Assembly: GCA_040386195.1 (NCBI GenBank)
Contig: JAZKFV010000021.1
Span: 11,489-75,488 of the forward strand
Length of the DNA: 64,000 nucleotides
DNA from: JAJTCH01 sp040386195
Lineage (GTDB): Bacteria > Pseudomonadota > Alphaproteobacteria > Rickettsiales > UBA1997
Direction: 5' to 3'
The notes under the pieces were generated by a model that worked only from the letters and a program-made list of their open reading frames with translations, searched no databases and had not been told where the DNA came from. Shown one piece after another: positions 53,167 to 61,741 of the stretch. How positions within the stretch are numbered: the stretch's first letter is position 1; the number at the start of each line of letters is the position of its first letter. The translations under genes were made by a program, and so were the position numbers.

Positions 53167-53659
53167 AACTGATATTATTATTGCTGAAAAACTTTGGAAA
53201 AAAGATCCGGATATTTCTAAAAAAATTAAATCTTTAATCAAAATAATCATTCCTCAAACTTCTTTATCTCAGCTCAAAACAGCAATTGAAATTTCAATTC
53301 TTTTAACTAACGACGAACAAATTCAAGAGTTAAATAAAAATTATCGCCACAAAAATAAACCCACCAATGTTTTGTCTTTTCCACTTTTAGATGGCAAAAA
53401 AATTAAGAATGGCAATTTTAGTAAGTTGGATTTAGGAACGAATTATCTGGCTTTGGGAGATATTGTAATTTCTTATCAAACAGTTTTGAGAGAATCTGAG
53501 GAGCAAAATAAAACTTTCATAGATCATTTAACTCATCTAATTATTCACAGCCTATTACATTTAATTGGCTTTGATCACAACCAAGAAAAAATGGCAAAAA
53601 TTATGGAAGATTTGGAAGTGAAAATTTTAAAAAATCTTGGAATTAAAAATCCTTATTAG
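53156..53659 (+). CDS. ybeY: Endoribonuclease YbeY
   Basis: Metal-dependent RNase for 16S rRNA 3' processing and ribosome quality control. From the ATG at 53156 it has 167 residues; an upstream in-frame extension lies within hemH and is not conserved. The zinc signature HLIIHSLLHLIGFDH (H-x3-H-x5-H) is exact, and NKNYRHKNKPTNVLSFP is the second family motif. The 3' end overlaps the convergent lipoprotein gene by 17 bases. Confidence 0.96.
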   Translation: MKIKTDIIIAEKLWKKDPDISKKIKSLIKIIIPQTSLSQLKTAIEISILLTNDEQIQELNKNYRHKNKPTNVLSFPLLDGKKIKNGNFSKLDLGTNYLALGDIVISYQTVLRESEEQNKTFIDHLTHLIIHSLLHLIGFDHNQEKMAKIMEDLEVKILKNLGIKNPY

Positions 53660-54770
53660 CCCAATTTTTGGCGATACTCATACAATCATCGCTGGTTTTT
53701 TTGGCAAAATCCGGCAGTTTTTCTTCCATCTTTTTATTGCATTGATAAATAAAGCGCTCTCTTAATTTTAAAAGTTGAGTTCGGCTATATAATTTTTCCT
53801 TTGATTTTTTTTCATCATCGTCATTGCTAACAATATTGCGCCCAATATTTTCGGTAAGCGTTTTGTTGCCTTCTAAATAAAGTAAAGTTGCGTTGTTTTC
53901 TTGATTAATTTGAAAACCTTGATCTTTTTTAAGTGCTAATTTTGACTTCTCAATCTCACTGCTCGATTTATCTTTTGCCAAAGCATAATTATCTGGAAAT
54001 TGTATAAAAGCTTGTTGCTGACAATAGATTTTATCCTGTAATTCTTTTTTGATTTGTAAGGAATGAATAGTTGTTAAACATTGCAAAGATTGATCAGTTG
54101 CTGCGGAGCATCTTTTAAAATCGTCACTCTTAATATTTAAACCAACACAATTTGGATATTTCTGCATCATCTGCGCCACCAACAAAGCCTCTTTGCTGCT
54201 GCCACGACTATCTGCGGCAATCTTTAAATATTGTGCGGCACGATCTTCAGGCAAAATTGCCGCTTCAAAAGAGTGAGTTATTTTAGGAGCTGGAGGAATT
54301 CTGGCTAAAATTAAATCTTGTCGACAACGATAATATCTATCGTTAGCACTATTGCCAATTTGGTCAATTGCCAAATCGTTATTCATCACCATACATTTAT
54401 TGTGATCGGATAATTCAATATCATCATCAATTTTTGCTAAAGCGGAATATTTGGCTCGACTGAGATTTTCTAGAATTTCTTGGCTAATTTTTTCAACTAT
54501 CGCATTATTCTTAATTGCATCTGGAGTAGTTGCGTCATTGATTATTCGGGCTTGAACTAAGTTATAACGACAACGCCAATACATTTCGGTGATAATCTCG
54601 TCCCAATCACCATAATCCAAACCTTGCGATACGCATTTTTGATGATCTTGTCTTTCAATAATTCTTAAAGAAGATTGATAAGTAAAAAGGTAGGATTCAG
54701 AGCCGTTGCAGGAGAAAAGAAGTGGCAATAATAAAAAATATAATATTAGGTTTTTTAATCGATTGATCAC
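53643..54770 (-). CDS. Predicted lipoprotein with duplicated Cys-containing repeat
   Basis: A 375-residue protein with a lipoprotein signal: hydrophobic residues 8-20 and lipobox LLFSC (C21). I do not recognise the family. Two similar segments are visible: DHQKCVSQG...YWRCRYNLVQARI (42-76) and DHNKCMVMN...YYRCRQDLILARI (122-157). Each has two Cys about 20-23 residues apart plus an ARI end. Further cysteine pairs follow (CVGL...KRC, CNKK...DDC). The even spacing suggests disulfide-stabilised helical hairpins in the periplasm. It lies between ybeY and divK, with its start 66 bases from the divK stop codon. Confidence 0.8.
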   Translation of the reverse strand: MINRLKNLILYFLLLPLLFSCNGSESYLFTYQSSLRIIERQDHQKCVSQGLDYGDWDEIITEMYWRCRYNLVQARIINDATTPDAIKNNAIVEKISQEILENLSRAKYSALAKIDDDIELSDHNKCMVMNNDLAIDQIGNSANDRYYRCRQDLILARIPPAPKITHSFEAAILPEDRAAQYLKIAADSRGSSKEALLVAQMMQKYPNCVGLNIKSDDFKRCSAATDQSLQCLTTIHSLQIKKELQDKIYCQQQAFIQFPDNYALAKDKSSSEIEKSKLALKKDQGFQINQENNATLLYLEGNKTLTENIGRNIVSNDDDEKKSKEKLYSRTQLLKLRERFIYQCNKKMEEKLPDFAKKTSDDCMSIAKNWANKDF

Positions 54771-54794
54771 TTGTGTTGAAAAAATTTAAAACCT

Positions 54795-54829
54795 AAAAAA
54801 TAAAAGTGAGGCGAAATTTATCGCCTCAC
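54795..54829 (-). terminator. Intrinsic terminator of the DivK-like gene
   Basis: On the minus strand, GTGAGGCGA (54829-54821), 6-base loop, TCGCCTCAC (54814-54806), then a T-rich tail TTTTATTTTTT. A 9-bp perfect GC-containing stem eight bases after the stop codon. Confidence 0.88.
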
Positions 54830-54836
54830 AAAAAAT

Positions 54837-55244
54837 TTACAATCCCCAATCTACTGATTTAATTTGAATATATCTACCAATTGCTTGAGCAAACATATGT
54901 GGCAAAAATGGTTTAGCAATATAATTGTCGCAACCAGATTCAGAAACAATTTGTTTTTTATCTTCATCGCTTGAAAGAGCGGTGACAACTATAACCGGAA
55001 TGTGTTTTAATTCAGGATCACTTTTTATCGCTTTACAAATATCAACACCCGAACCATCTGGTAATTTAATATCTAATATAACTAAATTTGGCTTTTCTTT
55101 TTTAGCAATTTCAACCGCATTTTTACCTTCATAAACTTGAATTGTATTGTGTCCAAGCTGGTTGATTATCATATCAGCTATTTTTTGATTCAACTGATTA
55201 TCTTCAATAATCATAACTTTTTTTGGTTCAATTTGCTCACTCAT
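54837..55244 (-). CDS. divK: Single-domain response regulator, DivK-like
   Basis: A stand-alone receiver domain of 135 residues with no output domain. Acidic pair is in MIIEDNQLN; phospho-acceptor Asp is in LVILDIKLPDGSGV; the switch Thr is in VVTALSS; the Lys is in IAKPF. This layout, with IEDNxLN, fits the alphaproteobacterial cell-cycle regulator DivK, but other single receivers (CheY-like) cannot be excluded. Monocistronic, with its own terminator. Confidence 0.85.
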   Translation of the reverse strand: MSEQIEPKKVMIIEDNQLNQKIADMIINQLGHNTIQVYEGKNAVEIAKKEKPNLVILDIKLPDGSGVDICKAIKSDPELKHIPVIVVTALSSDEDKKQIVSESGCDNYIAKPFLPHMFAQAIGRYIQIKSVDWGL

Positions 55245-55370
55245 AATATTTAATAGTTATTAATAATTTTCATCTTAAAAAAGAATCGCCAAACACTATT
55301 ATTCGCTATATATGCTGTCAATAAAATCTTAATTTTCTCTAATGTTTGTTTCAATTTAAAACGATTAACA

Positions 55371-56738
55371 CTACACAACCTCACCAATTAAACTGCTTGG
55401 ACGCGATTTGATGATTTTAACATTAATCAATTTTCCCAAATATTTTCCTTCAACATCATCAATAACCACCGATTGTAAATAAGGGCTTTTGCCAATGATT
55501 TGTCCTTGAGATTTTTCTTTGGTTTTGCTGGGTTTTCTATCGAATAAAACTGGAAAAATTCTTCCTTCAAATTGTTGGTTATAAATAATTTGCTGCTCAT
55601 GCAAAAGATTTTGTAACTCTTGCAATCTCGCATCTTTAACTTCTTCAGAAATTTGATTTATAGCGTCTGCAGCTGGCGTTCCAGGGCGAGAAGAATATTT
55701 GAAGGAATAACATTGTGAAAAACCAACTTGTTTTACTAAATCCAAAGTATCTTGAAAATCCTGATCAGTTTCCCCCGGGAAACCAACAATAAAATCAGAA
55801 GATAAACCAATATCCGGACGCGCTTTGCGCAATTTTTCAATCACTTTAAAATAATCTTGGCGCGTATGTTTGCGATTCATCGCTTTTAAAATATTGTTCG
55901 AACCAGATTGCACCGGCAAATGCAAAAATGGCATCAATTTTTCAACTTCGCCGTGCGCCGCAATCAGCTCGTCATCCATATCGCGCGGATGTGAAGTTGT
56001 GTATCTAATTCTTTTAATTTGTGGAATTTCAGCAATTTTTTTGATCAGTTTAGCAAGGTTAAAATTCTCACCATTTTCATCAACACCATGATAAGCATTA
56101 ACATTTTGCCCAAGCAAATAAATTTCTACTGCACCTTTATTGGCAAGGTTCACCGCTTCATTATAAACCTGTTCAACCGATCTAGAAAATTCAGCGCCTC
56201 TGGTGTAAGGCACCACGCAAAAAGTGCAGAATTTATCACAACCTTCTTGAATCGACAAAAAGCTGCTCACTTGGCTCTTCTCTTGGCTTTCTTGCAAAAC
56301 ATCAAATTTATTATTCGGTTTAAAATCCAAATCAATTTGGCGCTTTTTATCACGCAAAACTTTTCCAACCAAATCTGGCAAAGTTTGATAACTTTCCGGC
56401 CCAACAATAATATCGGTCACCGGCGCTCTTTTAAAAATTTCTTCACCTTCCGCCTGCCCTACACAACCAGCAACAGCAACGATCATTTGTTTGCCTTGTT
56501 TTTGTAATTTGTCTTTATGTTTTTTAATTCGCCCCAAATCACAATATAATTTTTCCGCCGCTTTCTCACGAATGTGACAAGTGTTAATGATCACCATATC
56601 AGCATCGTTAGGCTCGCTAACATTTTGATAACCAACTGCCGTCATCAAATCTTGCATACGATCAGAATCGTAGACATTCATTTGGCAGCCATAGGTTTTT
56701 ATATAAAGTTTTTTCTGATTATTTACGACTTTTTCCAT
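55371..56738 (-). CDS. miaB: tRNA-2-methylthio-N6-dimethylallyladenosine synthase
   Basis: Radical-SAM methylthiotransferase acting on A37 of tRNAs that read U-starting codons. It has 455 residues. The N-terminal UPF0004 domain has three cluster cysteines (KTYGCQMN, NTCHIREKA, VAGCVGQ). The radical-SAM motif is GCDKFCTFCVVPYTRG and a C-terminal TRAM domain ends the protein. Its start overlaps the 3' end of the upstream methyltransferase gene by 16 bases. Confidence 0.97.
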   Translation of the reverse strand: MEKVVNNQKKLYIKTYGCQMNVYDSDRMQDLMTAVGYQNVSEPNDADMVIINTCHIREKAAEKLYCDLGRIKKHKDKLQKQGKQMIVAVAGCVGQAEGEEIFKRAPVTDIIVGPESYQTLPDLVGKVLRDKKRQIDLDFKPNNKFDVLQESQEKSQVSSFLSIQEGCDKFCTFCVVPYTRGAEFSRSVEQVYNEAVNLANKGAVEIYLLGQNVNAYHGVDENGENFNLAKLIKKIAEIPQIKRIRYTTSHPRDMDDELIAAHGEVEKLMPFLHLPVQSGSNNILKAMNRKHTRQDYFKVIEKLRKARPDIGLSSDFIVGFPGETDQDFQDTLDLVKQVGFSQCYSFKYSSRPGTPAADAINQISEEVKDARLQELQNLLHEQQIIYNQQFEGRIFPVLFDRKPSKTKEKSQGQIIGKSPYLQSVVIDDVEGKYLGKLINVKIIKSRPSSLIGEVV

Positions 56739-57505
56739 CCAGTTAAGATAATGATTTCAAAGGTTGCGAGGTATTGGTTTTTCTCGCGGCAATATAGTTT
56801 TTGATATAAATTTGTCAAATCAAATAAAAAGTTTTTAGTCATAAATTTTCGGCTCCGATCATTCAAAATATTGGTTTGACCCATATTTTTTAAATCTTCA
56901 AAGAGTTTCTTTACATTAGAATATTCAACTTCCATACGATGAACTTCAGAAACCACATCAGCAAATCCGGCTTTTTGCAACAACATTCCCGCCATTTTCA
57001 CATCAATATTAGGAGCAATTCTTGGTGAAATTCCGTTATAAAATTTTTGTTCAGTTTGTAAAAAAACTTCTTTTAATTCTTTCAAATTCTCTTCACCAAA
57101 AAAACTGGCAATGAAAATTCCGTCAGGCTTTAGCAGCTTTCTAATGGCGATTAAATTTTGGGGAATGTCGTTAATAAAATGCAAATTCAAATTACTGATT
57201 ATCAAATCAAATGATTGATCTTTAAAGCACAAATGTTCGTCATCCATTACCAAATCTGGCTGAAAGCCGATTGCCAAATCAGTTTGAATTAAATTTTTAA
57301 CATTTATTTTTTTGCCAAGCTCGCCAGATCTTGCACCAATCTCTAAGGCATTGGCAAAATTTCTTTTGCAATCCAAAATAGTTTGAGTGATTATTTCTGC
57401 AGTCTCTTGATATATAAAATCCGCCTCAAGAAATTTATCTGAAACCCGATTGCGATTTTGCTTTAAAAGTTCGCGATTAAAAAGTGCCACGTATATACCA
57501 AACAC
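56723..57505 (-). CDS. SAM-dependent methyltransferase (BioC/NDUFAF5-like)
   Basis: A 260-residue class I methyltransferase. FNRELLKQNRNR at the N-terminus is the characteristic opening of the alphaproteobacterial homologues of mitochondrial NDUFAF5. ALEIGARSGELGKK is the SAM motif I, and SFDLIISNLNLHFINDIP is motif IV. The family hydroxylates or methylates complex I parts or acts in biotin synthesis; the substrate is not clear here. The GTG start at 57505 (or GTG at 57490, giving MALFNREL) lies inside a palindrome-rich element that supplies the first residues. Confidence 0.85.
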   Translation of the reverse strand: MFGIYVALFNRELLKQNRNRVSDKFLEADFIYQETAEIITQTILDCKRNFANALEIGARSGELGKKINVKNLIQTDLAIGFQPDLVMDDEHLCFKDQSFDLIISNLNLHFINDIPQNLIAIRKLLKPDGIFIASFFGEENLKELKEVFLQTEQKFYNGISPRIAPNIDVKMAGMLLQKAGFADVVSEVHRMEVEYSNVKKLFEDLKNMGQTNILNDRSRKFMTKNFLFDLTNLYQKLYCREKNQYLATFEIIILTGWKKS

Positions 57506-57573
57506 GGTTAAATACCAAACCTCGTTTGGTATATGGGGATCCCCGTAAAACGGGGCGTGGCAAGTGCCACGTA
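57482..57573. repeat. Palindrome-rich element flanked by 12-bp direct repeats
   Basis: AAGTGCCACGTA occurs at 57482-57493 and again at 57562-57573. Between them: ATACCAAAC (57512-57520) / GTTTGGTAT (57524-57532), CCCCG (57541-57545) / CGGGG (57551-57555), GGGGATCCCC, and an outer pairing TGCCACG (57485-57491) / CGTGGCA (57556-57562). ATACCAAAC also occurs at 57495. It is GC-richer than the flanks. Confidence 0.85.
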
Positions 57574-57585
57574 AAAAAATAAATT

Positions 57586-58308
57586 ATGATAAAAAAATTA
57601 GCCGGAAAATTCCTGAGCATCATTTTCCCCAAGAGCTGCCTAATCTGCAACAAAATAATTTCTGGCGGAAGCTTTTGTGTGGAAGATTGGAATAAACTAC
57701 ATTTCTTACAAAATCCCGCTTGCAATATCTGCTTTTGGCCTTTTGAATTCAAGGTTGATGACGAAATGATTTGCGGCAAATGTTTGCAAAAACGCCCTGA
57801 ATATTTTAAAGCTTTAGCAGTTTTAAATTATGACGAAACTAGCCGAACTTTAATCACCAAATTTAAATATTTCGATCAAACTAATTTGGCAAAATATTTT
57901 TCTGAATTGATGTTTAAACAAGCTGAGGAAATTCTTCCCGATATTGATTTTATTGCCCCAATCCCACTTCATAAATTTAGAATCATTAAAAGAAAATATA
58001 ACCAATCCGCTCTTTTAGCCAAAAATATTGCCGCTTTGAGTAATAAAAAAGTGCTCTTAGATTTATTAATCCGAACCAAAAATAACAAGCCTCAAGCTTT
58101 ACTGAGCCAAAAAGCGAGAAAGAAAAATGTAGCAGGAATTTTTAAAGTGAAAGAAAAATATTATGAAGAAATTTTGGGAAAAAATATTTTATTAATTGAT
58201 GATGTGATCACCACCGGAGCAACTATTGAGAGCTGCTGCAAGGTTTTAAAAAAAGCTGGGGCTAAAAAGATTTATGTTCTGACTTTAGCTAAAACAACAA
58301 TAAACTAA
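57586..58308 (+). CDS. comF: ComF-family phosphoribosyltransferase-like protein
   Basis: A 240-residue protein. The N-terminal zinc-ribbon cysteines are visible (CLICNK, CNICFWPF, CGKCLQK). A C-terminal phosphoribosyltransferase domain has the PRPP-binding ILLIDDVITTGATIESC and FIAPIPLHKFRIIKRKYNQSALLA. ComF is linked to DNA uptake in naturally competent bacteria; the family is wide and the substrate is unknown. It is divergent from the methyltransferase gene, with the palindromic element in the shared upstream region. Confidence 0.93.
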   Translation: MIKKLAGKFLSIIFPKSCLICNKIISGGSFCVEDWNKLHFLQNPACNICFWPFEFKVDDEMICGKCLQKRPEYFKALAVLNYDETSRTLITKFKYFDQTNLAKYFSELMFKQAEEILPDIDFIAPIPLHKFRIIKRKYNQSALLAKNIAALSNKKVLLDLLIRTKNNKPQALLSQKARKKNVAGIFKVKEKYYEEILGKNILLIDDVITTGATIESCCKVLKKAGAKKIYVLTLAKTTIN

Positions 58309-58325
58309 GCTCTGCAATCCAGAAA

Positions 58326-58937
58326 TTATTTTTCTACTACAATCGTTTTACAAATCAGATCCGCAGCAGTGGTTTTTTTCTTGGTTACCATATGAATTTG
58401 TAGCCAAGCTAGCGTTATTAAACCAAAAATTAAATTGAATGTATTTTCAGTTATAGCCTTATAAATATTGATTCCGTGCATCATTTGATAGGTGAAGATA
58501 TAAAAAACAAAAAACCATGGAACGATGGATAAAAAATAATGAAAAGCACTTTCTAGAAAAGTTAATTTTGTTCCATCATTTTTAACGATAACAATTTTCA
58601 TTAACTTTTTTCCAACTCCACCACGCCATTTTGAGCAATTCATCAGAACATAATAAAGAGCGCCGGACATAAAAACGATAAAGCAAAACAACAAGGCTGA
58701 TTTAAAAACTGTATGCTGCATTAGAAATTGAATTTTTTCTGGATCCTTACCAATAAAGTCGCTATCAAATTTAGCTTTAAAATCATTCCAAAAATTAATT
58801 ATCTGTTGATTCATCCACAAAGCCGATAAAACCATAACAACTGCCATTCTGATGATATTGGCAATTAAAATATCAATAGCCGCGGCAAAGCTTCTTTTCA
58901 GGCTGCCAACATATTTTAGTTCTTGATTTGATTGCAT
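58326..58937 (-). CDS. RDD-family membrane protein
   Basis: A 203-residue protein with four hydrophobic segments. The N-terminal YVGSLKRSFAAAIDILIANI matches the RDD family R-x3-A-x2-D helix. WRGGVGKKLMKIVIVKNDG corresponds to the second family motif (K-x2-x2-GK-x2-x2-V). Function unknown; some members are ion antiporters. Three bases after the GNAT gene, so part of one transcript. Confidence 0.85.
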   Translation of the reverse strand: MQSNQELKYVGSLKRSFAAAIDILIANIIRMAVVMVLSALWMNQQIINFWNDFKAKFDSDFIGKDPEKIQFLMQHTVFKSALLFCFIVFMSGALYYVLMNCSKWRGGVGKKLMKIVIVKNDGTKLTFLESAFHYFLSIVPWFFVFYIFTYQMMHGINIYKAITENTFNLIFGLITLAWLQIHMVTKKKTTAADLICKTIVVEK

Positions 58938-58940
58938 AAA

Positions 58941-59381
58941 TTATTTTTCTAATTCTTTATAAAAGTAAAAACCTTTAATGATGTAGCCTTCGCGAAAATA
59001 AAAGCGATGCGACTTGTGATTGCTGGTGTATGCATCTAAAACTGATACTTGGCAATTCAATCTTTTTCCTTCTTCCAAAATCCAATCCATAAGCATTTTA
59101 CCAATTCCAGATGAACGATAATTTTCATCGATCACCACATTATCTGGCTCAATATATTTTCCGCACCAGATTTTAGTTCCAATCCAAAATCCACTAATGC
59201 CAACACAATTTTTGTCATCAAACGCGCCGATCATTCTATAGCCAGATTTGATCATTTCTGGAAACATTTTTTCACAATCGTCTTTTTGTAATTGTGGATT
59301 TAATTGTTTTAATAATGGAAATTGTTGCAACATCTCTTGTGGAGATTTAATTTCTCTAATTTCAATTTGATCTTTGGTCAT
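58941..59381 (-). CDS. GNAT-family N-acetyltransferase
   Basis: A 146-residue single-domain acetyltransferase. The acetyl-CoA-binding motif A is VVIDENYRSSGIGKMLMDWI (R/Q-x2-G-x-G/A), followed by the C-terminal SHRFYFREGYIIKGFYFYK. Substrate unknown. Upstream of the RDD gene in a two-gene unit and divergent from the CysQ-like gene. Confidence 0.9.
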   Translation of the reverse strand: MTKDQIEIREIKSPQEMLQQFPLLKQLNPQLQKDDCEKMFPEMIKSGYRMIGAFDDKNCVGISGFWIGTKIWCGKYIEPDNVVIDENYRSSGIGKMLMDWILEEGKRLNCQVSVLDAYTSNHKSHRFYFREGYIIKGFYFYKELEK

Positions 59382-59407
59382 AAAATAAAATTTAACAAAA
59401 TTTTGTA

Positions 59408-60205
59408 ATGAATATTCTTAATCAATCCCAAATTAAATCAATAGTTAAAATCGCTCTGCAAGCTGGTGAAATCGCTATGTCTTATTTTGGTGGCAATGAT
59501 TTAAACATTCGTAAAAAATCCGATGATTCACCTTTAACAATTGCTGATTCTTTGATTAGTGAATTGATTTTTAAAGGCTTACAAAATATTGCGCCAGAAA
59601 TTCCGGTGATTTGTGAAGAAGGAGAAAATCGTGATTTTGGTGATGGAACTTTTTGGCTTATCGATCCAATTGATGGCACAATTAGTTTTTCGCAAAATGA
59701 TCCGCAGTTCACTATTAACATTGGCTTAATCCATAATAAAAAACCAGTTTTTGGTTTAATTTTTGCACCGGCAATTGATGGTTTGCCGTTTTATTATACT
59801 GACGAGAATCAAAATTTGATGCGATATTTTGTTCGTGATAAAAAGGAAGAAATTTTTATTGCCAAAAAAAGAATTGAAAAAGATTTTTTAGTAATTGCCA
59901 GCAAAAGAAGCCCTGATGAAGATATTTTAAAATATATAAATTCTGAGTTACCGCGCCACGGTTTTGAGCAAATTCTTAAAGCAGAAAAAACCATTCACAA
60001 AGTTTCTTCCTCACTAAAATTTTTATATCTCATCGAAGGAAAAGCTGATTTATATTTGCACCTAAGAAGATCAATGGAATGGGATATCGCCGCTGGACAA
60101 GCTTTGCTCCAAGCGGCGGGAGGGAAAATTATGAATTTAGATGGCAGTGAATTTAAATATGAAAAGGATGGTTTGGTGAACCAACCTTTTTTAGCTATTT
60201 TGTAA
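59408..60205 (+). CDS. cysQ: 3'(2'),5'-bisphosphate nucleotidase, CysQ/inositol-phosphatase family
   Basis: Lithium-sensitive magnesium-dependent phosphatase of 265 residues. The metal site is complete: CEEGENRDFGDGTFWLIDPIDGT (Glu and two Asp) and C-terminal EWDIAAGQALLQAAGG. The sequence spacing fits CysQ, which hydrolyses PAP, but the neighbouring families SuhB and HisN share these motifs. It ends in the permease gene, with a 15-base convergent overlap. Confidence 0.85.
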   Translation: MNILNQSQIKSIVKIALQAGEIAMSYFGGNDLNIRKKSDDSPLTIADSLISELIFKGLQNIAPEIPVICEEGENRDFGDGTFWLIDPIDGTISFSQNDPQFTINIGLIHNKKPVFGLIFAPAIDGLPFYYTDENQNLMRYFVRDKKEEIFIAKKRIEKDFLVIASKRSPDEDILKYINSELPRHGFEQILKAEKTIHKVSSSLKFLYLIEGKADLYLHLRRSMEWDIAAGQALLQAAGGKIMNLDGSEFKYEKDGLVNQPFLAIL

Positions 60206-61612
60206 AAAATTTTTCTTCTTGTGAAGCGGGCTATTGCGATAGCTATATCCAAAATAAACCACCAAACCAATCGCTGTCCAAATCATAAATGGCTTGCCGG
60301 TTGTTGAAAGCAGATTATAAATCAAATATCCACAAGTCAAAATTGCCATTGGCGCAATAATATAAACAGCTGGGCAGTGAAAAGGTCTTTTTAAGTCAGG
60401 CTTAGTTTTTCTAAGTACCATAACGCCAACCGCCACTACTACAAACGCGAATAGAGTTCCAAGCGAAGTCATATTACCCAAAGTGTGAATTGGAGTTAAA
60501 CCAGAAGTTAAAGCCACACCAATGGCAACAATAATTGCGCTGACATAAGGAGTGCTGAATCTTGAATGAATTTTTCCGAAGAAAGGTGGAATTAGTTTAT
60601 CTCGAGACATCACATAAAAAATTCTTGATTGTCCATACATCAAAACCAAAAGCACTGTGGTCATTCCCGTGATTGCTCCAACAGCAACTAAAGCAGAGCC
60701 AATATTGCTGCCGTTTAATCTGAGAGCTAAAGCCAAAGGTTCTGGGCTGTCAAGCAAGGAGTAGTGAGCAATGCCAGTTAAAACCAAAGCCACTGCAATA
60801 TAAAGAACGGCGCTGATTGCCAATGAACCAATGATGCCAATTGGCAAATCTCGTTTAGGGTTTTTACATTCTTCAGCGGCGGTTGCAACTGCGTCAAAAC
60901 CAATATAGGCGAAGAAGATTGTTGCCGCGCCCATAAAAATTCCATGAACACCAAAAGGCATAAAATCAATCCAGTTTTCAGTTTTAACCATTGGGGTTGC
61001 AACTATTAAGAAAATAAATATCGCAGTTATTTTAACGCCAACCAAAATGCGGTTGAAAGTAACACTTTCTTTTGTTCCTCTAATTAAAAGACACCCGATA
61101 AACAGAGCGATAAAAACTGCAGGAAGATTAATAGCCCAACTTATAGAGCCATCTTCCAGTTTAGATGGAGCTTTGGTTAAATATTCCGGCAAATGAACTC
61201 CGCCCGAATTTAAAATTCCCAACATATAACCCGACCATCCCGAAGCCACAGTTGCGGCGCCAACGCCATATTCTAAAATTAATCCCCAACCAACTAGCCA
61301 AGCCACAAACTCGCCAATGACAACATAAGTATAGGTGTAAGCACTTCCGGAAGCTGGAACCATTGAGGCTAATTCGGCGTAAGCGAGTGCCGCAAAAGCG
61401 CAAGCGAAAGCGGAAAATAAATAAGATAAAGCAATTGCCGGCCCAGCATATTTAGCGGCGCCAATTCCAGTTAAAACAAAAATTCCGGTGCCAATGGTGC
61501 AACCAATACCAAGCAAAACTAAATCTATCGCTCCCAAACTTTTCTTAAGTGAAGAATGTTCGGCATTATCAATTGTCTCAGCAAAATTTTTTGTGCGAAA
61601 TAGATCCAACAT
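60191..61612 (-). CDS. APC-family (cationic amino-acid type) permease
   Basis: A 473-residue, 12-13-helix membrane transporter. LVLLGIGCTIGTGIFVLTGIG in helix 1 and EFVAWLVGWGLILEYGVGAA in the third region are hallmarks of the CAT/YfnA group. The C-terminal YGQSRIFYVMSRDKLIPPFF is a family loop. Probable amino-acid importer; the substrate cannot be read from sequence. It is divergent from cstA, with 129 bases between the starts. Confidence 0.93.
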   Translation of the reverse strand: MLDLFRTKNFAETIDNAEHSSLKKSLGAIDLVLLGIGCTIGTGIFVLTGIGAAKYAGPAIALSYLFSAFACAFAALAYAELASMVPASGSAYTYTYVVIGEFVAWLVGWGLILEYGVGAATVASGWSGYMLGILNSGGVHLPEYLTKAPSKLEDGSISWAINLPAVFIALFIGCLLIRGTKESVTFNRILVGVKITAIFIFLIVATPMVKTENWIDFMPFGVHGIFMGAATIFFAYIGFDAVATAAEECKNPKRDLPIGIIGSLAISAVLYIAVALVLTGIAHYSLLDSPEPLALALRLNGSNIGSALVAVGAITGMTTVLLVLMYGQSRIFYVMSRDKLIPPFFGKIHSRFSTPYVSAIIVAIGVALTSGLTPIHTLGNMTSLGTLFAFVVVAVGVMVLRKTKPDLKRPFHCPAVYIIAPMAILTCGYLIYNLLSTTGKPFMIWTAIGLVVYFGYSYRNSPLHKKKNFLQNS

Positions 61613-61741
61613 ATATTGTTTTGTTTGTTAATAAATTTTTAAACCAAAGGAATCATTTAAAATCATTAGGATTTTATTGACAAGTTTTTTATCTAAATAA
61701 TAATGATTTGAAACACTCAGCAATTTTAAATAACACATCAA

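Noticed and set aside
57477..57779. A 100-codon minus-strand frame over the start of comF
   Set aside because: It is antisense to the conserved zinc-ribbon part of comF and encodes no recognisable protein.
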